From an uncultured Flavobacteriales bacterium (lineage in GTDB: Bacteria; Bacteroidota; Bacteroidia; Flavobacteriales_D; Crocinitomicaceae): a DNA stretch of 20,190 nucleotides. The stretch covers positions 1-20,190 of the forward strand of contig CAIRMS010000389.1 of NCBI GenBank assembly GCA_903879765.1, read 5' to 3'. How positions within the stretch are numbered: position 1 is the stretch's first letter; each line of letters begins with the position of its first letter. Made by a program: the position numbers and the translations under genes. The notes beneath the pieces were generated by a model. It did no database searches. It saw only the letters and a program-made list of their open reading frames with translations, and was not told the DNA's origin. Below, in pieces: positions 14,474-20,190 of the stretch.

Positions 14474-15904
14474 CTAGAACTTATCCGCATCCACCCCATA
14501 CTTCTCCATCTTAGCCACTAAAGTATTAATCGCCCAACCAATGGCTAAGGCGGTTTGACGCTTATTTCCCTTAAAGTGTTTTAACACGCGGATGATGTGT
14601 TCCTTTTCGATGTGTTCCATGTTCATCGGTTGGTCAGAAGGGGCTTGTTTGAGGCGTTTCGGCAGGACTTCCGCCGTTACAGTTTCTTCGTTGAAAACAT
14701 AGAGTCGGGAGATGATGTTTTCTAACTGGCGGACATTCCCCGGATAAGAGTAATTCAACAGGATTTCCAAGGCTTCTTTCTCCAATTGCAGTTTCTTGGG
14801 ACGGTGTAATTCCTTCTTTTTCTGCGTAAGGAAATGCTCGATCATTCCTTTGATGTCGGCCTTGCCACGTTCCGCTAGGGTAGGGAGGTCAAGTTCCACC
14901 ACGGAAAGTCGGTAGTAGAGGTCCCAACGGAATTTACCTTCTTCACACAATTTCTGCAAGTTCTGGTTGGTGGCTGCAATCACCCGGACATTCACCTTCT
15001 TTGCTTTTCCACCCAAGGGCATGATTTCTTTTTCTTGCAAGGCGCGCAAGAGTACCTGCTGCATGTAGGAGGAAATGTCACCGATTTCATCGAGGAAAAT
15101 GGTTCCTTTGTCCGCGAGTTCGAATAAACCAGGCGTGTCTTTGTCCGCACCCGTGAAGGCTCCTTTCTTGTAACCAAATAATCTGGATTCCAATAAGGTA
15201 TCGCTAAACGCCGAACAATTGACCGTCACATATGCCTGTTCGTTTCGAATGGAATTTTTGTGGATGTACTTCGCGAGGTTTTCCTTTCCTGTTCCACTTT
15301 CTCCAAGGATGAGGACGGTCACACCGTCCACCTGAGCCACCTTTGCAGCGTTCTCGTAAATCTTCTTGATCGTGGGTGTAATGAAGTAATCTTCCCCTGT
15401 ATTTTTCTGAATCTCTTCCTGGTGATACATCGCCGTAACCGGAAGCGAGGATTTCTCAAACGCAATTTTGACCAATTCAGGCTTGTCCTTGGTCTTGGTG
15501 TGTCTTGCCTCGCGCATTTGATACAAGGTCGTATTCAAATTCAAGGACAAATGACTCAAGTACCAAACCACCTGCATGGCCGGACTCCCCGGTGACACGA
15601 AAATATCGAGTTTGTCCTCCCGTAATTCAATTAAAAAGGGATTTACTTTTCCCTGAATCTCTCGGTGGTCAATGGGATCCTGGATTCCCATGTAGCGCAA
15701 CTCAAAGCTTCGCTCTGGGTAACTTCTCCGCAGAAAATTTACTAATAATTCTGACCGTGTATCATCGCCACCTGCAGAAGACAACAAGATATGTCGGTCC
15801 GACTTATAAAAGAACTTATGGTAATTCGCTGTTGCCCCCGTTTCCAGTACCTGTCCGGCTTCAAAGTCATTCGTAGTGGCAATCCAAGAGATGAGTGTTT
15901 TCAT
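14474..15904 (-). CDS. RtcR-like sigma-54 activator with CARF sensor domain
   Basis: A 476-residue bacterial enhancer-binding protein. Residues ~1-140 look like the RtcR-type CARF Rossmann domain: a first strand (HILLSSAGG, 38-46), then LDIFVSPGSPAMQVVWYL around 99-116. The SPGSPAM loop stands where CARF proteins have a ligand-binding TGGT-type loop, followed by the long helix. The AAA+ domain has Walker A GESGTGKE (201-208), the sigma-54 contact loop GAFTGA (248-253) and Walker B GTIFLDE (267-273). The C-terminus is a Fis-type helix-turn-helix (GNKRQTALAIGW to KYGVD). In RtcR, ligand binding to CARF relieves repression of rtcBA. Here no rtcBA is present; the gene instead precedes a sigma-54 promoter and unrelated operon. 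The ligand is unknown. AAA+ and HTH are certain; CARF is strong inference. Confidence 0.85.
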   Translation of the reverse strand: MKTLISWIATTNDFEAGQVLETGATANYHKFFYKSDRHILLSSAGGDDTRSELLVNFLRRSYPERSFELRYMGIQDPIDHREIQGKVNPFLIELREDKLDIFVSPGSPAMQVVWYLSHLSLNLNTTLYQMREARHTKTKDKPELVKIAFEKSSLPVTAMYHQEEIQKNTGEDYFITPTIKKIYENAAKVAQVDGVTVLILGESGTGKENLAKYIHKNSIRNEQAYVTVNCSAFSDTLLESRLFGYKKGAFTGADKDTPGLFELADKGTIFLDEIGDISSYMQQVLLRALQEKEIMPLGGKAKKVNVRVIAATNQNLQKLCEEGKFRWDLYYRLSVVELDLPTLAERGKADIKGMIEHFLTQKKKELHRPKKLQLEKEALEILLNYSYPGNVRQLENIISRLYVFNEETVTAEVLPKRLKQAPSDQPMNMEHIEKEHIIRVLKHFKGNKRQTALAIGWAINTLVAKMEKYGVDADKF

Positions 15905-15970
15905 GTGTCAGAAATTGATACACGAATGTACGAAATGAGTGGTTTGATTTCTGATTTTTTTCAAATATGC

Positions 15971-16315
15971 TTAAAACTTTACGTTTCCATCCTCATCAAA
16001 AGACATATGTTCTTGTCCCCAGTTAAACATCGCATCTAAAACGGGGATAATCGTTTCTCCTTTTTCACTAATGAAATATTCTACCCTTGGTGGAATTTCC
16101 GGATATATCTTACGCGTGATGATCCCGTCTTTTTCTAACTCACGAAGTTGTTTTGTAAGCATTTGTTTGCTGATGTCATGGATTCCTTTATTCAATAATC
16201 CAAATCGGTTGATACCAATTTGAATGAGAAATAAAATATTTGGTTTCCACTTTCCACCGATCATTGAAAGGGTATATTCGACAGGTGAGGCGGATCTAAT
16301 TTCATTTTTTTTCAT
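15971..16315 (-). CDS. HxlR-family transcriptional regulator
   Basis: A 114-residue winged-helix regulator with the full HxlR signature: SPVEYTLSMIGGKWKPNIL, SKQMLTKQLRELEKDGII, PEIPPRVEYFISEKG and PVLDAMFNWG. Such proteins are dimeric repressors or activators, often responding to quinones or aldehydes through a Cys in the N-terminal C-P-V-E motif. Here that position is Ser (Ser10), so cysteine redox sensing at this site is not possible. The gene is divergent from a thioredoxin-like gene 123 bp away, which is the most likely target. Confidence 0.85.
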   Translation of the reverse strand: MKKNEIRSASPVEYTLSMIGGKWKPNILFLIQIGINRFGLLNKGIHDISKQMLTKQLRELEKDGIITRKIYPEIPPRVEYFISEKGETIIPVLDAMFNWGQEHMSFDEDGNVKF

Positions 16316-16363
16316 TTTTATTATTTTCTAAGGCATTGAAAATCAATAATAGTCACAAAAAGA

Positions 16364-16405
16364 AGTCTAGGTAAAATAAAAATAACTACTTGTAAATATT
16401 AGACT
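16364..16405. promoter_or_regulatory. Candidate HxlR operator half-sites
   Basis: In the intergenic region between the HxlR gene and the thioredoxin-like gene, AGTCTA (16364-16369) and TAGACT (16400-16405) are inverted repeats separated by 30 bp (about three helical turns plus arms). They could be bound by the HxlR dimer, but the arms are short and the site is tentative. Confidence 0.25.
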
Positions 16406-16438
16406 AATATAAAACCTTTGTCAAAAAAAACACACCTT

Positions 16439-16771
16439 ATGAAAGAAAAAAACGCTTTAGAAAAAATGGAAGATGAATTAAAAAGTGCTCAGCTTCAAAT
16501 ATTAGATTTTTGGGCAATCAAATGTGCTCCTTGTGAATTGTTAGGATATTTTTTGGACGAACTTCATGAAAAGCACGGTGATGCATTCCAACTGAATAAA
16601 ATAAATGCACGTGAAAATGAAGATTTGAGATTCAAATACCGTGTGATGAATGTGCCTTCACTCATTTTTTTAAAAAATGGAGAAGTAGTATTTAGACATG
16701 TTGGTTTTGATGGCTTTCCTCAAACAAAACAGGCTATTGAGAAAGAAATCATCAAACATTTAAGTGAATGA
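16439..16771 (+). CDS. Thioredoxin-like protein
   Basis: A 110-residue cytosolic thioredoxin-fold protein. The active site is C29-AP-C32 in DFWAIKCAPCELL, with cis-Pro73 in MNVPSLIFLKNGEVV. The classical WCGPC is changed to KCAPC, which should alter redox potential and partner choice. I start at the ATG before KEKNALEK; an upstream TTG (16418) would add seven residues without similarity. It lies divergent from the HxlR gene and is probably controlled by it. It likely reduces disulfides in a specific client rather than serving as the housekeeping thioredoxin. Confidence 0.85.
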   Translation: MKEKNALEKMEDELKSAQLQILDFWAIKCAPCELLGYFLDELHEKHGDAFQLNKINARENEDLRFKYRVMNVPSLIFLKNGEVVFRHVGFDGFPQTKQAIEKEIIKHLSE

Positions 16772-16849
16772 ACTGAACAGTCGAAACTAAAAGATTTCAC
16801 ATGAGCAATTGAGGAATATTTCCTAAAAGAAAATTAATTTTGAACTGCC

Positions 16850-17323
16850 ATGGAACATCGAAATTCGGAAAGTAAAAATGCATTTGATGCTCAAATCCGC
16901 CAGAGGAAGGGCAAGACCTCGGCTGATATTCACTTAGAATTTGGTTTTGGAAAAGGAAGGTTCATTCGTTTTCTATTTCTTATTGTAGCGAAAGCCCTTT
17001 ATTTTATGGCGGAAAAGCTACAGTTAAGTTACAATCAAATCAATATCTTGGTGTATTTTTTTGTCCTACCACTTGTTTACCTTTCGCTGCTTGATCATAT
17101 ACTGGGATTTCATTACTTAAAAGTAGCAGCGTTATTGGTGAGCGTCGTTTTCTTTCTAGTTTGTCGAGATTTCTCTATTTTTTCTGATGCGCTTTTCAGC
17201 AAATCTGTTCGTTTCTTGCGGTACTTCGATCGTTTTGGAATGACTTACGAAAGTGCTTCCATTTGGATTTGTGTGGTATTACCGGGTATTCTCCTTGTTG
17301 CATTGATTGGCTGCGTTGGTTAG
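16850..17323 (+). CDS. Small integral membrane protein, unknown
   Basis: A 157-residue protein with a polar N-terminus (~1-35) followed by three likely transmembrane segments: around 40-52 (FLFLIVAKALYFM, short or amphipathic), 66-84 (ILVYFFVLPLVYLSLLDHI) with a continuation at 88-105 (YLKVAALLVSVVFFLVC), and the C-terminal 136-155 (IWICVVLPGILLVALIG). A conserved-looking charged loop (RFLRYFDRFGMTYESASI) precedes the last segment. I do not recognise the family. It starts 78 bp after the thioredoxin-like gene on the same strand, with no clear terminator between. Confidence 0.65.
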   Translation: MEHRNSESKNAFDAQIRQRKGKTSADIHLEFGFGKGRFIRFLFLIVAKALYFMAEKLQLSYNQINILVYFFVLPLVYLSLLDHILGFHYLKVAALLVSVVFFLVCRDFSIFSDALFSKSVRFLRYFDRFGMTYESASIWICVVLPGILLVALIGCVG

Positions 17324-17387
17324 TTGAAGATTTTTCTTGGAAATAGAAATCGAAAAAACGAGGCCTGCACAAATTTTAGAATTCTGT

Positions 17388-17501
17388 ATGGCAAATCTCC
17401 AAATTATCGAGTTGGAGAGGATAAAATCAGTGAAATTGTTAACGGATATTGTAAGTGATGCAATTTTCTTCAAGGCAAATGTAACTGCTCAAGATGCTTA
17501 G
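17388..17501 (+). other. Possible 37-codon small gene or gene remnant
   Basis: In the 288-bp gap between the membrane protein and lipoprotein genes, an ATG opens a 37-codon frame with ordinary bacterial codon use and a protein-like composition (IELERIKSVKLLTDIVSDAI, then FFKANVTAQDA). It could be a small helical protein or the tail of a decayed gene. No ribosome-binding or promoter signal decides it. The rest of the gap shows nothing. Confidence 0.2.
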
Positions 17502-17611
17502 AAATTTGGACTAAATACCTAGCTTTACAAGCTACACATTTAAAGGTTCAAAGAAAAAAAATCTGGCAGCTGATAGATGGACCTAAGTAAAAATGAATCG
17601 CTTTAAACAAT

Positions 17612-18094
17612 ATGAAAAGGTTAGTTAGAATTTCAAGCTTCATGTTCGTGGGCATGGTCCTTTCCTGCCAATCTCAGCCTACAAAACCGGCAAAAACAAC
17701 TAGGGAATTTAATTCACCAAAAGAAGAAGTTTCAAAGCCAGAAGTTAAAGGCATGTCCAATCCGGTCATGTTATCGGGAGCAGGAGGTGTGGACATAGGT
17801 CGATTATTTAACGCGTATTATCGAACTGGACAACTCGAAAAGCTCATTTCTTTAACGGATAAACGAACTATAGAACAATATGGTCGTGAAAAACTAAAAG
17901 CGTACTACCGAAAATTGGATTATGGTTTTGACATGGACTTAAGTGGACTCAGACATGAGGGGGAATTTGACATCCTCACTTACACTTGTTTTGTCAATGC
18001 AACAAAGGTGGTCAAGCAGCTAAGAGTTGTGATTCAAAATGATACGGCAAGGATTGTTCCCTTAAATCCAGAAAAAGGGATTGTATTTGAATAG
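17612..18094 (+). CDS. Lipoprotein with NTF2-like C-terminal domain
   Basis: A 160-residue lipoprotein: the signal peptide ends in lipobox VLSC (lipidated Cys19), followed by a low-complexity linker rich in Lys, Pro, Thr and Glu (~20-50). The mature domain (LFNAYYRTGQLEKLISLTDK, YGREKLKAYYRKLDYGFDMD, then strands to DTARIVPLNPEKG) resembles small NTF2-like/DUF4878-like lipoprotein domains, judged by eye. It is predicted at the outer or inner membrane facing the periplasm. The start is fixed by the signal peptide. It converges on the small gene at 18194. Confidence 0.65.
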   Translation: MKRLVRISSFMFVGMVLSCQSQPTKPAKTTREFNSPKEEVSKPEVKGMSNPVMLSGAGGVDIGRLFNAYYRTGQLEKLISLTDKRTIEQYGREKLKAYYRKLDYGFDMDLSGLRHEGEFDILTYTCFVNATKVVKQLRVVIQNDTARIVPLNPEKGIVFE

Positions 18095-18193
18095 GCGTAT
18101 TCATTGAAGATTTTCACACAAGGTGATTTCATCCTTTGATGTTGAAATAGAATGACAGTATGAAGGAAACAGCATAAAAACCTGAATGGAACA

Positions 18194-18490
18194 TTATTCA
18201 TCCCTGAGTTTTAGCAAGTCATAAGCACTTTCAACATGGAAATTTCTAGGATAAAATTCTAAGCCCATATTTATTTCCACAAGCGTTTGAAGGTGATTTG
18301 CAAGTGCTTTGAGTGTTACTTTACGAATGATCATCAGCACAATGTCATCGACATACGAGTAATATTCGCCATCGCCAAATGCCCTAACTCCAATAGGATC
18401 CCAGACATCATGTAAATATCTGTCAACACGATCGATCAAGTTCATTGGTTCGGGAAGGTATTCACCCTGCGGATTGTTGTATTTGCTCAT
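18194..18490 (-). CDS. Small acidic protein, DUF1871-like pattern
   Basis: A 98-residue cytosolic protein. WDPIGVRAFGDGEYYSYVDD followed by an amphipathic helix and ANHLQTLVEINMGL matches a motif pair (WDPIGV...DEY...Y and a final MGL) that I associate with small DUF1871-like and immunity-like proteins. No enzyme motif is present. It is a single gene convergent with the lipoprotein gene. The assignment is by motif memory only. Confidence 0.55.
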   Translation of the reverse strand: MSKYNNPQGEYLPEPMNLIDRVDRYLHDVWDPIGVRAFGDGEYYSYVDDIVLMIIRKVTLKALANHLQTLVEINMGLEFYPRNFHVESAYDLLKLRDE

Positions 18491-18751
18491 AAATTGAAGT
18501 GATTGAATTTAAATATATTAAAATGCTTTTGAAATTCCAACCGGTACAATAAAAATTACTCTCTTCAGTTATCATTTTAAAAAAAATGAAGAATGGAAAC
18601 AACCCTTTTCGTGTTTTGAACGTTGGTATGATGCGAAGGGAAGTACTTTATCATTTTCCTTTTTATTTCAAGAAAGATATATTCACTCATGCATTTTGTG
18701 CGAAAAGGCACCCTGGACAACTATGCTTTATTTAATTAATAAAAATGATGT

Positions 18752-19405
18752 ATGTGGATAGTTAAAACAAATTACAAGGAATTTTTTCCAATTTACGTGG
18801 CCAGAGATGAAGCGAATGAACCCTTGTTCTACATTGAGTTTATAGGGAACTCTTATGCTCTGATGGAGACCTCTTTTTTCAATGATGAAACGAGTGCGTA
18901 TTTCAAAGAATCGATCGGTTACGCTCAGGAATGTGTCATTGTAGATGATCCATTTGATGAAGTGAAATTCAGAACCTTGTTTGAACGGGATGTATGGATT
19001 TATTTAAATTTTACTCCAAAGGAAAAACGTGACGACATTCCTAAAAAGTATGTAAAGGATGCTTATTTAATGATTGACCAATTTAAGAATGACAAAAAGT
19101 TGCTGCTTCATTTTTTCTGCAAAGAAGAATTATTCCATCAAAGACATCGCATAAAAATGGAGCGTATTTTTAAAACCTACATGAATCATTTTGGTTGGAA
19201 CGTATTTCTGCAGCAGTTACCTTTTGATTTAAGTGTAATTTCCACAGAACAATTCATCGCTTCTTTGGGACATCGCTTGAAGGAAGATTCTAAAAACGAA
19301 AAATTCCAAACCTTCAAATGTAGGGTTAGGGTTGGAGAGCAAACAAGCACCTATTTTGTGTCGATGGATGGACAATTGTTTTGTTGGATGAAAAGAAACG
19401 ATTGA
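18752..19405 (+). CDS. Hypothetical protein, last bacterial gene
   Basis: A 217-residue soluble protein of alpha/beta composition with no family that I recognise (YKEFFPIYVARDEANEPLFY near the start, KCRVRVGEQTSTYFVSMDGQ near the end). All nine glutamines use CAA or CAG and it ends in TGA. That contrasts sharply with the eukaryotic gene that follows, where more than half of the glutamines are TAA or TAG, so I place this gene on the bacterial side of the junction. The upstream gap (18491-18751) contains one 49-codon frame (18586-18735) without recognisable features. Confidence 0.6.
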   Translation: MWIVKTNYKEFFPIYVARDEANEPLFYIEFIGNSYALMETSFFNDETSAYFKESIGYAQECVIVDDPFDEVKFRTLFERDVWIYLNFTPKEKRDDIPKKYVKDAYLMIDQFKNDKKLLLHFFCKEELFHQRHRIKMERIFKTYMNHFGWNVFLQQLPFDLSVISTEQFIASLGHRLKEDSKNEKFQTFKCRVRVGEQTSTYFVSMDGQLFCWMKRND

Positions 19406-19560
19406 ATGATTACTTATTTTTAGTTGTACTATTTTACTTTCGTTTTATTTATAATACTTTAGATAAAATTACTTAAACGTAGAGACCGAATCCAACGATC
19501 GTTTAAACAATTGGAATTGGAGTATACGTAGCTTATTTATTTTTTTCTGAGAAACAATTA
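19406..19560. other. Bacterial-eukaryotic junction region
   Basis: This 155-bp AT-rich segment separates the last bacterial gene from a ciliate-code gene, so the join must lie here if the contig is chimeric. The left part (19406-19465) is indistinguishable from the bacterial intergenic sequence. Between 19494 and 19530 are five overlapping or adjacent palindromes: AACGATCGTT, GTTTAAAC, CAATTG, GTATAC and TACGTA. No telomeric C4A2 or C4A4 repeats are visible. The exact breakpoint cannot be read from sequence alone. Confidence 0.6.
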
Positions 19561-20190
19561 ATGTCGAAGGTCAAGCAGCAAGGATTTTCTCTGTTAAAGT
19601 ACGATACCCCTGTTTTAGTAAGCAAGACAATAGGGGCAAAAGGAGGTCGAAGTACAAACGGATCGACATCAACGAGTGCCTCATCAATAGTGTCGGGTGA
19701 TATGAAGCAAAATGATTACCTAAATTCAATATTGCCACCTAGAGAATACCAGGACATGGGATAGCTTTGGGTTTAATACGTTTCCCCCAGTCCTGCCACT
19801 AGATTAGACGTCATTAATTTGTAAGATGAATTGGATAAAAAACTATAGGAGAGACAAGCCAGAGAAACTGGTATTTGCCCTATAAGAGAAGAACTATATT
19901 CGCAGACTTTTGATGAAATAATTCGCCAGGTAACAATAAACTGTGCAGAACGAGGATTTTTGCTCGTGAGAGTAAGAGACGAAATAAAAATGACGATATA
20001 AGCCTATTAAACTCTTTATGAAAGTTCGATTGCCTATGGAATGCGAAAGGCCTTGCAAGCGGAGTAAAGCAAAGCTGAAATGCTTGGGAAAATTTAAGAT
20101 ATAGAAATAGATTGTGCCCGTTTGGAATCAGACGTTGAAACAATGAAATAACAAATTGGCCGTAAACTATAAGAAGAAGAAAAAGAAAAG
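19561..20190 (+). CDS. DNALI1: Axonemal dynein light chain p28 (DNALI1), ciliate code, 3' truncated
   Basis: Reading TAA and TAG as Gln gives one uninterrupted 210-codon frame to the window edge. It starts MSKVKQQGFSLLKYDTPVLV, continues through LNSILPPREY, then ERQARETGICPIREELYSQ, VTINCAERGFLLVRVRDEIK and ESSIAYGMRKALQAE, and ends in a coiled coil. This is the inner-arm axonemal dynein light chain family (Chlamydomonas p28, vertebrate DNALI1), with the C-terminal ~45-50 residues missing. Ten reassigned stops occur: TAG at 19762 and 19846; TAA at 19774, 19822, 19999, 20008, 20065, 20095, 20149 and 20170. Several fall where I recall Gln in animal homologues. There is no in-frame TGA and no intron. 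ATA and AGA codons are common, unlike upstream genes. In a bacterium it would stop after 67 residues. It is ciliate (or other Gln-reassigned flagellate/alga) nuclear DNA. Confidence 0.93.

Noticed and set aside
15260..15876. Overlapping plus-strand open frames opposite the sigma-54 activator
   Set aside because: Antisense shadows of a well-supported AAA+ gene; composition is not protein-like.
18586..18735. 49-codon open frame before the last bacterial gene
   Set aside because: No recognisable motif, no clear start signal and low-complexity surroundings; cannot be supported as a gene.
19561..19764. A 67-codon bacterial gene ending in TAG
   Set aside because: Protein similarity continues in the same frame through ten TAA/TAG codons to the window end, so TAG at 19762 is a Gln codon in a ciliate-type code, not a stop.
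19880..20143. 87-codon minus-strand open frame
   Set aside because: It lies antisense inside the dynein gene and has no protein-like features.
19561..20190. Pseudogene with multiple nonsense mutations
   Set aside because: All in-frame stops are TAA or TAG, several at expected Gln positions, with no TGA and no frameshift; random decay would not give this pattern.

Overview
The first 19.4 kb reads as a low-GC Bacteroidota chromosome segment, probably order Flavobacteriales. Supporting signs are a secreted protein with a type IX secretion sorting tail, TAnnTTTG-type promoter motifs, lipoprotein signal peptides, and several small protein families that I know mainly from this phylum. The order-level placement is inference. 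The last ~630 bases are different: they encode a eukaryotic axonemal dynein light chain (p28/DNALI1) whose frame stays open only if TAA and TAG are read as glutamine, as in ciliates. The window therefore joins bacterial and protist DNA, most likely as a chimeric contig, with the junction inside 19406-19560.

Layout. 1-2504: a T9SS-exported LamG/Ig-like repeat protein flanked on both sides by arrays of an 8-bp repeat. 2535-3101: a Ves/HutD cupin. 3183-4347: an M15 zinc peptidase and a small secreted protein. 4686-5957: an L,D-transpeptidase lipoprotein. 6059-6511: a J-domain/KTSC fusion.

6668-15904 is the most coherent accessory block. At its upstream end (minus strand, 15904-14474) lies a sigma-54 activator with an RtcR-type CARF sensor domain. 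Directly downstream is a sigma-54 promoter with correct GG-N10-GC spacing (14301-14317), preceded by a tandem 15-bp repeat that could bind the activator. The promoter faces a five-gene operon (14263-11843: two NTF2-like proteins, two unknowns and a zinc-ribbon protein). Next is a plus-strand histone-deacetylase-fold enzyme (10851-11840), divergent from a second minus-strand operon (10701-6668: vWA protein, metzincin-like/winged-helix protein, DUF1287 protein, HAD phosphatase and two unknowns). Neither rtcB nor rtcA is present. My working hypothesis is an RtcR-like, ligand-sensing stress regulon with an unfamiliar output.

15971-19405 holds an HxlR regulator divergent from a thioredoxin, a small membrane protein, a lipoprotein, a small DUF-like acidic protein and an unrecognised 217-residue protein. 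I saw no rRNA, tRNA, insertion sequence or CRISPR array. All functional statements come from reading motifs by eye; no database search was possible.
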